A stretch of 64,000 nt of DNA, from the NCBI GenBank assembly GCA_022113835.1, contig JAILWY010000012.1:8742001-8806000 (forward strand), given 5' to 3'. The notes beneath the pieces are model-generated. The model searched no databases and was not told the origin of the DNA. It worked only from the letters and a program-made list of their open reading frames with translations. Every line of letters starts with the position of its first letter. Positions within the stretch are counted from its first letter, which is position 1. This stretch comes from Atopsyche davidsoni (taxonomy: Eukaryota > Arthropoda > Insecta > Trichoptera > Hydrobiosidae). The translations under genes were made by a program, and so were the position numbers. Shown one piece after another: positions 51,406 to 63,635 of the stretch.

Positions 51406-52950
51406 AAATTATACCCGATCGCCGTTGAAGGAAGTGTCCGTCAGCCGGTGTGCTCGCAGCTTCCGCGCAACTCACTCTCTGTTATCTTTTTACGATTCTT
51501 GCTCAAGGTGAAAGTTCCCGGCTACCGCTATCGATAGCACGATCTTCCTAATGAACGCGTCGCCCTTTCATGTTCCATCACTCTTTTGACGCTAAATTCA
51601 GAGTTCTATAATCCGCTATCTATGTGTATCATCTCGGCTTACAATTAAGCAGATCGCACGCAGATAGCGGCGCCGTGTTCTTCGCGTGCACCTGCTCGCT
51701 ATCAGTGCCAACTTAACAGCCGGCTTAAGTAGCAAAACCAATTACACATTAGGCGATTACTTTCATATGAAAAAGATTAAATTTTCCGCGACGTTTTTTT
51801 TTTTGTTTGATTTCAACATAACAGAGACTTAGCATATTTCATAAACGTGAGTACTTTCAATGCACGGGTATGTAAAAAAAAAACCTGCCAAAACATTTTG
51901 TGTTGGTCAATAAATGGTATAGTCCAAAAAGAAAGCAGCGCTCTCTTCTCGCGCAATCGGTCGACTATTCATTCGCACCGCCAACAAAGAGGGTAATAGA
52001 CTTGTTACAAAATTAAAACGCAATAAAACGTTTTACGATTTCCCTGAAACTAGTCAATCGCCCGAAGACTCGCGTCCCGAAACAATACTAATAAAGCCAT
52101 CCAATAAACAAATGATTTGAGACAATAGCGAAACGTAAGAATGCGGAGCCGCGATCCGCCGGGCGGGCGGCGCAGGTTGCCGAGTTTCTGAACAATAAAA
52201 AAGAGGCCGATGTTCGGCCGATAGAATGCGAGCATAAATCAAGAAGAGCCGCCACGAGCGACCATTAGGTCACCGCCGGTGTACTTATCCGACAGCAAAC
52301 ATACTTATATCGCCAATCCCGCCCCGAGCCGCGAGCTTATCATGGAACGGAGCGTAGAAAAAATCGTGAGTTCAGCTAGCCGTCGAATCCGACGATAAAT
52401 ATGCGGCTTCGGCCCGCGTCTCTCGTGGCCGTTTTATTGTTCATATAAAACGCATTACACTTTTCCAACGAAAGCAGCGAATTCAGTTCGGACTTTTCAC
52501 TATCGAGAGGCGAATATTGGTAACCGTTTATTCGCTAATTCGTCATATTTCTCGAGCAGTACTCCCTCAAACTAATTCATTTGAACTCGCATAGCTTCGT
52601 ATCGCGGACACTGCATCAACAGAATATAGTTACTTTCAATTTTCGCGTTTGTATTCGGGATTCGATGATATCTGTGCACAAACACTAAATATTACCAGTC
52701 ATGGAATTATCACCACCTACTGCAGGTCAATAAATCACCTGAGGTCATCGCTGCGAGGGAATTCGCAACGTCCCGAGACGGCGTCGGGCGGCGTCCGGAG
52801 CGGAGAAATGGCCGAGATGACCGGCGCATCGACCGACGGGACGGGCGGCCGATACAGACGTATGATTCCCACGCCACCATTCCTCTTGTGTATAAAATAT
52901 AACCTTTAATCGTAAATCTAGATACGGCGCGATACCGGCCGCTTCATTTC
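51406..52950. promoter_or_regulatory. Extended GC-richer islands, candidate enhancers
   Basis: Blocks at 51410-51720 and 51930-52950 carry a TATCGATA-type site (about 51531). They also carry gttttattgttc (about 52433), which overlaps posterior-Hox (TTTATTG) and SOX (ATTGTT) cores, and many CpGs. Short frames on both strands (52050-52242, 52649-52909) have no splice context. Regulatory use is inferred from composition and motif density. Confidence 0.35.
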
Positions 52951-54745
52951 TACACTCGGGGAACTGTGCCGATACGTTTAAATATATTGCGGGCTATTCG
53001 AGCCTTGTTAAATTCGTTCATGTGAATAATTAACGCGGTCAGGACGGACACACTCTTACCTGGGGATTTACCGTTTTTTTTATTTATTTGATTTTGAGGT
53101 TCAATATACTTGCAGCGAGTCATAATCGAGATATTTAAAACCCACAACAGTAGTAAATTAATCAACCTCTCTTTTAGCCGATTTCCAATAAAAACAATTA
53201 AGTTATGACACTTAACATATGTTTACTACTTTGAAATAATTAAATATAATTCCCATTTCATGGTTATTCAAATACAATAAAATAGTGTGTTTATGAGCCA
53301 TTAACATTTTGGGTATAAATTTTCTCAGTAAAATATTATGCTAAGTAATCATCATAAAAATCGACTAAACATTATAAACTATAACATCAAAAGCCGCTCT
53401 GTAAACACCAAAATTTCAATTATTTTTTTTTAATTAATGCGACAGAATTACACATCCGCGCGGTGTTAAAATAAAAATATTAAATAAAATACATTCGATG
53501 CGATTAAATAAAGTCCCGTTCAACTTGTCGGTCCATTTTTTGCGCAGAATATTTTGCATTTGTTTACTATAGAACAAAGCACACTCGTGAGGTTTTTTCA
53601 CTATCGGACCATTAGCAATCTGTCATATCGCAGGTCCGGTTGGTTGGCTTTATCTGCCGAATCCGAACTTTCTTCGCGGTCCCGAAAGTCCATACGGCAC
53701 TCGGGAAGATGAAATGGCCTGTGAACTGTCGATGTGGACATGTACCCAGACCTGAACTGAAGTCCTAGCGATGACAACTTGACCGTAGAAGCCTTGATAA
53801 ATCATATTATTTATAAAAAATATATATTTCATAATTATTTTTTTTTATTAAATTTAAATAAAAATCAACGTATTTTTATATATATATATATTTTAAATAT
53901 TTGTTTTATTGATTTAAATTTATTTTAACAAAAGTAGTAATAGCAAAGATTACGTATTTAACATGGAAAACTTATACCCAATGGATTTAATATACATGAT
54001 GTAATTGACGTTTAAGTTTTGGGGTTGATGATTACAAGTACATATATGATAGAGATCTTATGTATGAGTTCATGTGCGATGAAGATTTTCTCCCGTTGAA
54101 ACTTTATAGATACCAAAGTAACATTTTTTCAGGACTAGTTCACAGGCTTACATCGCTGCTAAAACACGGTTTATATTTATCCGCTATTTTAAACTGCAGT
54201 TGTAACTGATTGCTTTTTTTATGTTATCACCCAAATGCGATCTTGAACCTTAAAAAAACGTTTAGCGCCATTAATCACTGATTATCTCTAATATTTATAA
54301 TTGTAGTACGAATTTCAGTAAAACCCTGCTCTCAAAATACGTAACATGAAAAAATTATCGGATGTTGTTTTTTTTGCTGGTAATATCTGAAGACGTTCGT
54401 GATCCGTCCCAGGAGAGTTGCCTCCTGGCCTAACGGGACTGACTTGGCAGACAGCCTCCAGTACTGCGCTAGCTTACGCACGATATGAGATCTGCCAAGC
54501 TATAACACATTACTTGCGCGGCGTCTCCAGCTCGGGGCACAGTGACCCACACGTATTGGCTCATCAAACATAATTAAACCTTAACGCGGTATTTTTTCAA
54601 GTTCTTACATAGAGGGTGACCGCTTCTATCCGATTCCGACGTGGTCTTACAGAACCCACATTTTGTAACTTGACTTCGATAGCATTTTTGTGTATTTAAT
54701 GGAAAAATCTTTTCAAATTTTATTTTTTTATTCTTCAATACTTAC
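52951..54745. other. A+T-rich with patches at 53630-53780 and 54400-54560
   Basis: A very strong minus-strand 5' splice site, ccccag|gtaaga, lies at 53060/53059. It ends a frame after the first base of a codon, which is phase-compatible with the terminal exon at 46553. The upstream acceptor is poor and the preceding bases are A-rich, so exon status is doubtful. Confidence 0.3.
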
Positions 54746-54772
54746 CTCATAAAAATCATTTACGTTTAGCAT
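54746..54772 (-). other. Candidate short first coding exon (9 codons)
   Basis: On the minus strand an ATG opens nine codons (MLNVNDFYE) ending at a consensus 5' splice site, gag|gtaagtat. The phase is 0, so it does not join directly to the terminal exon at 46553. Confidence 0.18.
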
Positions 54773-55560
54773 TTGATAATTATATAATTAGCAAGTTAAA
54801 ACCGCTTTGAAACGAATAAACTTTGAGCTTTGAGGCAATATTTTACTATGCATTATATTTATTGTTAACAATTCAACACACAAAGTGGGTTTACTTAACT
54901 TTATTTTATATAAGTACTTAGTTTCCCCGGCAACTGTGGTGGCCTTTTAGCCTAAGGATTTAACCATAGCGTTTATGTTTTAAATTAACATGTTTTACTA
55001 AGTAATCAAAAGGCATAATCAAATTTATTTAAGTATTGCATAATTTTTTGGATAGTTCTTTGCTTCCTTTCACTTTCAAACATTATATCCAATAAGCTGT
55101 AGCTGACACGCTCTGCTGACTGAATTCACAAATTTTTATTTTCCCAAAGATTCTTGCATTTATCGTTACAGAAAAAATCACGCAAAGAAGCATGTGTTCG
55201 AAGCCTAGCAAATTTTAATTGGCTTATGTATTCACTAATATCTAATATTGGCCTACATTTCTTCCGAGCGTGTAAAACTCTGCAAATTCTTTACATAGGT
55301 AAAATATAATATTAGAATTATATCAATAATATTAAAGTCTGCCTGAAAACTACCCGGAGTAACTTAATAACTCAGATCATCAAATATCGCGATAAACATA
55401 CTGTTAGTTTATATCTTTATGATTAACGAATGTGATTTTTAACGTATGAAATGGTCGCATAGTAATGCTTCCTTTATAAATCATTATTTTTATTATTACA
55501 CTAGTACTGTTAAAAAGTTTTATTGAGTAATTAACTTTTCAACATTTACAAAATAATATT
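54773..55560. other. A+T-rich stretch, no gene
   Basis: Nothing supported. Confidence 0.45.
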
Positions 55561-56290
55561 CCACGAGTTTATCACTTGTTTGAGAATAATCTGCGGCGCG
55601 TGTTTTCTGTAGCGTTAATTTATTCGCGGTCGTCAACATTAATACGGCCTAATCAAAAGTTTAATATCGGAGTAATTTGAGAGCCAGCAATAAAACGGCG
55701 TTACGATTCATGAAACGCCGCTAAGCCGAGCAGAAGAGTCGGATTTACAGTCTCCCCCGAGTAACGCGGTTTCACCGGACGATAAAAGGCGATGATTCAT
55801 TTTCATTTTTTGCCCATTCCCCTCAGATCGCCCGGGCGGTCATCTCGCACAAACAATGGAAGAAAAAACCAGTCAACGATATGAATAAAGGTCAGCAAAT
55901 GTCAATTACAGAGACATTAGACCCTAATGAGCTCCGTGAGATGCACGGCATTTCCTCGTGCCGCTGTACATCGCGAAAGCACTTCTGTTGTATCTCGTGG
56001 CAGTTCAAAAGGTTTTGTATAAATATGTCGGCGATTAATCACAGACAAGAATTGAAACATTCTTTTGCCGTTATTTATGGTGCTTAATTTAATGGAACGA
56101 AAAAATGAATCCTACGATTAACATTTATGCATATAGGTTTCTTTGTAAATTAATAGACTGCTCGACAATTTGCTCTTTTTTGTTATCGGCGTGTATGAGC
56201 ACCGCCGCGGGTCACGGCGCGGTGAACTGTCCCCCTGGGCGCATTAGCGGTGATCATTGTCGTAGTTTTACGGTCGCTTTGCAGTGTTAA
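55561..56290. promoter_or_regulatory. GC-richer, motif-dense island, candidate enhancer
   Basis: It contains aatcaaaag (TCF-type), caataaaacgg (posterior-Hox/Cdx-type), gatgattcat (AP-1/homeodomain-like) and acaaacaatgg (overlapping FOX and SOX cores) within about 300 bases. A 68-codon ATG frame at 55881-56087 starts MNKGQQMSITETLDPNEL and has five cysteines; it has no splice or poly(A) support. Regulatory function is inferred. Confidence 0.35.
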
Positions 56291-58840
56291 GGGAAATAAA
56301 AGAGTACAGTTTGATCGCGTAATCTGTTTCCTCGTCTTGAGCACTGCTCTTGTAAGTAGCTTATTATATTTTAACATAGTAATCGAGTTTAAATTTAAAC
56401 TACTGCCTAGGTTCCTCATTGGTTGAGAAATGCCAAACCCCGGGGCTCATAATTATGAATACAATGTGAATAAAGACTTTACAGTAAATGATTGTCTAAA
56501 AAATCTTCTTCAGCGTTGAGCGTTGAGGGTCAAAATAAAATTTTGTAGATCCTATTCATAAGACGTTCACCGCACTCAAATCTTATTTTTGAATAGGGCC
56601 CATAATCGATTTGGCTTAGTGTCTACAGTTACTTTGAGCCCGGTTCCAAGGCGTGTTTTGGATTGTAGATTTTCGGCTATGAAGATGAAGAACTTACAAA
56701 TATATTTGACCTAAACTATCAAACCTCTTGATTTTATGATGTTTTCATTACACACTTACTACTTTTGAGTTTTCATCTTCAATTCATAAAAAAAATATCG
56801 AATTGTTTTTTTGCATTTTAAATACACACAAATTCATGATTAATGTATTTTTATTTATTTCTAGGAATTCTTTTGACTCAGAGATACATTCTATTAAATA
56901 CTACATTAAATATTATAAATTATATAAATGTGGCACAAAATCTTTGAGTCTCTTCATCAGTAGTTTTTTAGGTTTTCTTACTCCTTAGAGTTATATAATT
57001 ATCCAAATTGTTTATTCCGCATACCTGTTTTATTATAAATCTATTACAATCTGTTTATAATATCCCATAGTATAAATTTTATTAATGATATAAGTGTCCG
57101 GCGCCCGGTCCGTCTCACATTCACACCAGGAATGCGGCGCGTGCGCGCTGCAGAGGCGGAACTTCGTTTGTTTATGCCCTGAGCAAATTTAAAATATGTT
57201 AAAATAATAACATACGGTTTTATTCAATCTTTATTGTTATTATTATTTGCTGCATACAACCCACAAAAAACCTATTTATATCAAATATATACTACCTTAG
57301 AATCAAATTTAGTTTTTTATATATTTTTTCAGCAGCGCTTGATAATATTTTTTAATATTTCCGTTTTGAATATTTTTCCATATTTTCATATTTTTACTGT
57401 GCATGTGTTCATTCGATGGCGTGCATTAATTCTCATAACTTCACTTCTGGGATGTTTACCAATTACTTTAGCATGTGCCTGAAAATATTTTTTTTACTTG
57501 CAAATAGTTTAGTAAAAATTTCCGAGTAACATTGTTTAAAGACTTATTTTTTCTATTACTAACATAGTTATTAAATAAAGCTCATCTTATTGATTGAAAT
57601 GTTTGATGAGAGAGCATTAAAATTCCAAATCCAAGGGACCCTGGGCGTCGCCCCGGCCCTGCGCGACCCCTGCGGAGCCCTGCCAGGCAAACGCGACATG
57701 ACGATCGCTGCGTGACCAGGTAATTGATAAGAACATCGAATCGATTCTCAAAATATCCAAAATGTCGCACGCCGAATCAAATGACCGGATGCGCACAGGG
57801 AGATAGATTTGTCATTTATATTAAATGGTCAGGAATGTCCAATTAGCATACCCGCCCTGTTGCATTCTTCCATTTACAGACATAGATTATCATGACCCAA
57901 TGCGTCTTCCAAAACTATATATATACATATTAAAATCTTTTGTATTTATATTTATTAGTTTGTTTATAAAACAACAAAAAAATGCTTTTTAAATAATATA
58001 GTCGGAAGACAAACTGTGCTGACCACAATGGTGCCGGATGGCTCATTTGTTGATACTATTGATGTTTAATTTTAACTTTGATGTAATTATACACAGAAAA
58101 TCTATAATTATGTATTTACATGCATTTTGAGAAAACAGTTTATATTTATCCAACAAATTATATAGAACTTTCATTGAAATTAAGAAGGTTGAATTTGAAA
58201 GCCAAGTAATAAAATATTTGTCGAGTTTGATCAATGATGAGTTGATATAAGTGCAGCATATCCAAGGCTCGCTTAGGAGTGTTATTTATTTGTATAGTTG
58301 TATTAAAATAATTTTTAATCGATTCGCTTACGTATCATGCATTATTTCTGTGCCCGCAGTCATTAGATTGTCACCGGATGATAAATTTATCCATTCATTT
58401 TTCAAGGCGCCACCTTCTAGTTATTAAATCACACAATTCGTACTACACCGAAAGCTTCTCGCCAATAATCATTTCGTTGCTCTTTTTATTTCAATTATTT
58501 TAAATGTTATTTGAAAACTCAATTATCTAACTTTAATAACAGTCGTGCCACACTCATAAACACCAATGCCAAAGTTTTAGTTTTATTTTAACTGTCACTC
58601 AGTCGCCAGTTCATTAAGTTAGTAATGAATTTACTGTGTAACGTGTTACCAGTTCAAATTTCGCAGAGTGTAATATATTTAAGCTGAGATTAGCTCTGTT
58701 CAGATGGAGTAATCGGTTAATACAATACATAATGTTATTTTAAAACTTAGGTTTTTTGCTATTACGGAACTCTGCATGCCATCACGCTGATTGGATTACG
58801 GCTGACCTTTGAGGAAAGGACATTAACAATCTACAATTTC
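56291..58840. other. A+T-rich stretch with patches at 57100-57180 and 57630-57760
   Basis: No coding region supported. A small tandem duplication of gcgttga lies at about 56515. Confidence 0.4.
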
Positions 58841-58901
58841 CTTGCCCGGTACGAATAAAAGGTATCCCATTTATGGGTTATGTCAACTAATTACTAACAT
58901 A

Positions 58902-58982
58902 CAAGACAAATGGGTTATTGAGCAGACAGAGCAGGTGTACAGGTGGACTTCTAAGTGGACGATGATATTTAACATTGACAAG
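58902..58982 (+). pseudogene. Possible non-LTR retrotransposon reverse-transcriptase fragment
   Basis: Within an open frame the segment VYRWTSKWTMIFNIDK matches the pattern seen just after the catalytic YxDD region in non-LTR reverse transcriptases: W, KW, M-x-F-N-x-DK. The expected upstream FADD segment and downstream Cys/Lys context are absent, and the sequence turns A+T-rich at once. At best this is a small decayed remnant. Confidence 0.3.
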
Positions 58983-61714
58983 TTACTTAAATTCCAACCA
59001 TACCAATCACTAAACAGCTCAATCAAAGATCGTTATTTTTATTTTTATCATTTGAAACCAATACTTTTTTTTTTTAAAGATGGATTTCTCATTCGATTAC
59101 TTTTTCTGTACAATTTTTCAAAAAATTATCTCATAAAAATGAATTAACAATTCCATTATTTGAATATAATTACATTATTCACAATATGAATGAAGTATTT
59201 TACATATTTGTTTATTTAAAATTATTTATTTTTATTTAAAAATTCAAATTTTTTCACACACTTTTCAATCTTTATTTTCTTTACTTTAAAATTTTAGTTG
59301 AATTCAGCTTACTATATAATCAATTTTTAATATCTAATCTAAATATCCTGTTTGTTTTAAAGTGGTAAAAATATATATAAAAATAACGTATATGGGCGTC
59401 AACATACGCGCAGTGGTGCACTCTCAGAACAATCAGAATAAACATAAATGTCAAGCAACAAATTCTGAAATGGACTTAATATAATAAATAATGAAAGGCT
59501 ATCCCACATAAACAATACTCCAGCCAGATATCATATTCAGAACTTTAAACATTGATTGTGCCCTTTTTTATTCACTTCGCCCATGACAGAGCACAATACG
59601 TTGTAGCGCCTGCTATTGAAACTAACCAATTATTTCGCAATTTTCCAAAGTATGAGGATATCTCAACTATACAATTCGGAAATTCACAACAACCCATTTA
59701 CTGATTTTGCAAATATATTTAATTTTACTATTATTTTAGAAAATTCAAAGACTTCTCTTTCAAATTGAGTAGTGTGTAACAGAATAATAAGACGTATTCG
59801 ATATTACACAATATATAGCAATTGTCAATTCAACCACATTGGGGCAAATTATACTGGCGCCTTAGCAGTTAAACTACAAATAATATATTTATTATTTTTA
59901 ACGTGTATAAAAATATCATTAAAAAAAATTAGCAGTTGCTTTAGCATCAAAATTATTTGACATAGTTTTATTAATGAATATTCGCAGCATTTAAGTATTT
60001 TAATTTTTAATTCAAATACTAACACACACTCCCTACGTCATTAGTTGTTTTAGATATATATATATAAATATATAAAAATACGATAATTAATAATCCACCT
60101 CGCATTCCCCTTTCCTGATGTGTTAATTATTCCGCATAGTTGGCAATATCCAGTAACATAAAATTACGGCTTGATAAGCCCAGCTGGAGCCAAAACTTTT
60201 ACGACTGTTTTGCGGATTCCTTGTCATTCAAACGAATTTATGAGTTTATAAACGAAGCCACGCCAGCGTTTTTCAGTAAGCATTTGAATCATTTCTCTGC
60301 AAATGTTGTAATTCATGCGAACATTGAGTTGTTTGAAACCATTCAAAATATACCCGGGCAATAAATATCACTTTTGAAAACCACCTGTTAATGTTTCTAT
60401 TAAATTGTTACCATAAAGACAATAAATACCACATTTTATACTGTCCTGCTGCTTTAAGCAAGTAATTTGGAAGCTGAAATTTTATATGCCTCGCGTATGT
60501 ATGTAAATAACCATATTTAGAAATTGATGTCCCCAGAGAGAATGAGAAAAATTTTAATTTGCATTTAAATCTAGTTTGGAAAAACCAAATTGGAATCCAG
60601 ATTTTTAATACAGGAATGTTATTGTTGAACGTTAATAAATTTAGTTTATACTACCCAATGAGCTAAAATACCTGATTAGCCTTGCATATCGTTAGCAAGC
60701 GACCGCTGTTCAACTTATAGTCAAGTACTTTATGCTATAATGCATTTTTTGTAACAACCATTAATTGTTGTTATTTCAATATTAAAATATAACGTTGCAA
60801 TCACAATAACAAGCTGGCAGTGTACAAAAATAATTATTTCAAAGTGTGTATATATATTTAAATATTAAAATGCCATTATTTTATACAGTCCATAATGATT
60901 CAGATTTTCATAAATAGTAATATAATGTCAATCTTCATCCTCTTACTTAATAATAAACATATGAATTATTGCACGCTCTTCTTTTAAAGCAGTTATAAAT
61001 ATTAAATAAATTGTTAATTGATTTTGATAACCTAAGTTTCAAAAGCATATATCAAATTAATAAGCATCAAAACATACGAAAACAAAAAATAACTCTTAAG
61101 CATGTCGGTAAAACAAACATATCAAAGATCACGCACCCTCCTAACGTGAAATAAAAATATTTCCGAAAGGTTTCATAAATCGGATTCGCAAAAAGAGATA
61201 TCTCATCCCAAGCTATACGCGAGTGTTGCGAGCTTAAATTTCTTGAATCAAATAATCGTATTTCAATTCACGATACGAATCATCTTTTTTCATGCAATAT
61301 ATCAGGCATTATTTTTTTTCGGCGAATTGAACTCAAGAAACGATCTTTTAAATAGTTCAAGTTATTTGTGCAATCATCGAAATAATAACATTTTATTTTA
61401 AATTTTAAAACAACCATAAAAATTATGGTAACCCGTGACACTACAATTCACCTGCCGCAATATGAGAATACATAACTAAAACACTTGACTTTTGTATATT
61501 GGCTAATGTCTTCTCACTTCCGATATAACATAAAACGTATCGTGTAATTGAATTACTGTTATACTGTTACGATACGAAATGAAGAATTTAAATTACAAAT
61601 ACACTAAATCGTTTTCTCAGCGCGCAAAAACACTAAGGCAGATAGACTTAATAATATATCATTATATGAGATAAAACATCGGTTGCCTGAAACGTTTATT
61701 ATTTTTGCATAATC
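58983..61714. other. A+T-rich stretch, no supported gene
   Basis: A 74-codon frame at 60140-60364 (ending ELFETIQNIPGQ) has protein-like composition but no ATG, splice or poly(A) support. Confidence 0.35.
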
Positions 61715-62180
61715 TTACTTTTTATTTTTATCGTATAAGGCCCCTTGCAGACTGACCAAGCCTAACAAAGGGAGCAATCCTCGCCTAACTTTTTTTCGTA
61801 GAAAACGGTTTTCCATCCATTTTGCCGTAGATAATTTTATAGCCCCTGATTTGCTAATACCACTACATAGGATATTGTCGTTTAACATTCTATGGCCTGT
61901 GAAAGATCTTGGAATCTCAGTCCAGGTCTGAGTGAGCTTACACCGTATGCTGCTGAGGTCTTTCTACCGTAGTCCAAATATCTCGGTTGAGGACTATGGT
62001 CTTCTTTAGAGGTATGTTATCTCTATCTACTGTGTTCGTGTACTTATAGTATAACAAATTTACCATAATACAAGTAGCAAAATTTAGCGATATTCTTAAA
62101 CTTACGATGTCATCTACTGTAGGGTTAATTGAATCCACAGCCATTATTTTTAGCCATCGAAAAAATCTGAGAACGTACAT
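61715..62180 (-). pseudogene. Decayed trypsin/chymotrypsin-like serine protease copy
   Basis: Two minus-strand frames offset by one base run end to end (62180-61938, then 61963-61715). The first contains DSINPTVDDIVSLRI, matching the S1-family segment around the catalytic aspartate (NP-x-DNDIALLRL), then TNTVDRDNIPLKK and DIWTTV, which fit the stretch leading to the usual TVSGWG. The second contains a cysteine (IRCKL) and LNDNILCSG, like the TDNMLCSG of insect trypsins. About 13 residues interrupt the first frame after SLNF. The histidine region (AAHC) and the GDSGGP serine motif are not found. Frameshift, insertion and missing motifs mark a broken copy. A gtaagt inside the aspartate motif is unlikely to be a real donor, because the homology continues through it. 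Confidence 0.45.
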
Positions 62181-62399
62181 ATCAAAATAAAATAAAACTT
62201 GCAGACTGGACCTATTAATACATTAACCATATTTATTAAGATCATTATAAATTTAAAATATTACAGATTTACTTTGTATTTTTTACTGTTTGATTAAGAC
62301 TGCTTTACTGACCAGTCGGCAAGGAGTATGAGAAAAAAAACTGGGACATAAAAACAGCTTCAGAGATTTGAGATATTTTCTCACGTGAGATACAGTACG
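62181..62399. other. A+T-rich spacer
   Basis: No further protease-like sequence is seen upstream of the pseudogene. Confidence 0.4.
62379..62390. promoter_or_regulatory. 12-bp palindrome with CACGTG E-box
   Basis: tctcacgtgaga is self-complementary and centred on CACGTG, the class of E-box bound by Clock/Cycle and Myc/Max bHLH dimers. Confidence 0.4.
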
Positions 62400-62640
62400 C
62401 ATTAGCTCCGGCTTGGACAAATTGCAGATATATAAATATCGATCCGGAGCAATCAGACAAGAAAGCATTGAATCGTTCCAACTTTTTCCCATGAACCTGC
62501 AGTTTATAGATAATCTAGCTCGCGTGCGATGTGCCTCCACGGCTGTCATTCCGCGGTCGGACGAAAACACATTCCGGCCGTTACTGGAGCAGCGTCCAAA
62601 CGGCGTGACCCGAGCCGAATAAACGACGAGGATTTCCCAT
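62400..62640. other. GC-richer island with overlapping frames
   Basis: The plus frame 62413-62622 (about 77 codons stop to stop, ending PNGVTRAE) and the minus frame 62570-62283 overlap. Neither is recognised. Confidence 0.3.
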
Positions 62641-63635
62641 TATTTGTCTATTGTGACTCGTTATTGTTTGTGATTCTTTAATAGCGGACGTTATAACTGT
62701 TGCAGCAATAAAATTCATACGATCTGCTCCGTTTATTAGAATCCAACACTGAAATTGTACATTTTATATTTATTGAGATAGTTCGACAATTTGAAGCGAA
62801 TACCTGTTGTCGTTTCCGTTTGATCAAAAACCTTCATAATTCATCATGTGCTTCGATAAAAACGAAAACGATTTGCATTATATTATTATCTACACATTAA
62901 CAAAAAAACAGATAATCAAAAAACTATGTTAAACTATTATTTTTAAATCTCAATAGAAACACAATCCACTTTTAAGCTGTTGAATAAACACATGACAGAG
63001 TACAACTGCCGCATTCAATGTTATAAAAAGAATATTACATTATTAAGATGTTTTCCACTTTAACACGTCAAAGATAAATCAAACACGTCGATTTTGCAAC
63101 ACACAACACACAGAGCCCCTGGTCTGTAAAGTTTAGAAAATTAACGGTATTAAAAAAAAAAACATCATATAATTTTATTCCAGAAGAATTGCGTTATATT
63201 TTATGATATTTTGTAGGATAGAATACATAAATATTAGTTCAAAGTTTGTTAGCTGCATCATTAACTTTCTAAATTATTTTTACTTGGCCAAATGCTTGCT
63301 TCTTTTGTAAATTACATATTTGTATAAAAGAGTGTTGTATTTTCCAATATATGCAACCCACAGAGTAAGCTTGCCTTGACTCTCACGTATTACGTACATT
63401 ATTGTTATATTCTCGTTTAAACGCGTTAACCTTTCTCTATGAGGCCATGAATTGAATAAAGCAAAGTTTGAGAGTGCAATCAAAAATCCTCGTTGAAAAT
63501 TTACAGCCGTGCAATTTAAATTTCGCTAATTCTAGAGTACGCACTGCTGGCCTATAAATCCAGTACGTGTTACCTTTTCGTAAATAAACAATACACCCGT
63601 CAAATTGGGATAATTTACAGAGAAATAATTTCATA
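62641..63635. other. A+T-rich stretch, no gene
   Basis: Nothing supported. Confidence 0.45.

Noticed and set aside
53650..53832. Minus-strand frame with protein-like composition (GFYGQVVIARTSVQVW)
   Set aside because: No recognised family, and no good acceptor or poly(A) signal near the frame.
54915..54975. gtggtggcc-containing string as a lepidopteran SINE head
   Set aside because: Only a short string matches the idea of a tRNA-like head; no B-box or tail is present.
61718..61800. Basic RKKVRRG followed by leucine-rich residues as a furin-cleaved viral envelope-type site
   Set aside because: The same frame upstream matches a serine protease segment, and no other envelope-like feature is present, so the resemblance is probably accidental.
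61743..62211. Direct repeat cttgcagactg as ends of a mobile element
   Set aside because: A single shared 11-mer is expected many times by chance in 64 kb, and flanking bases do not extend the match.
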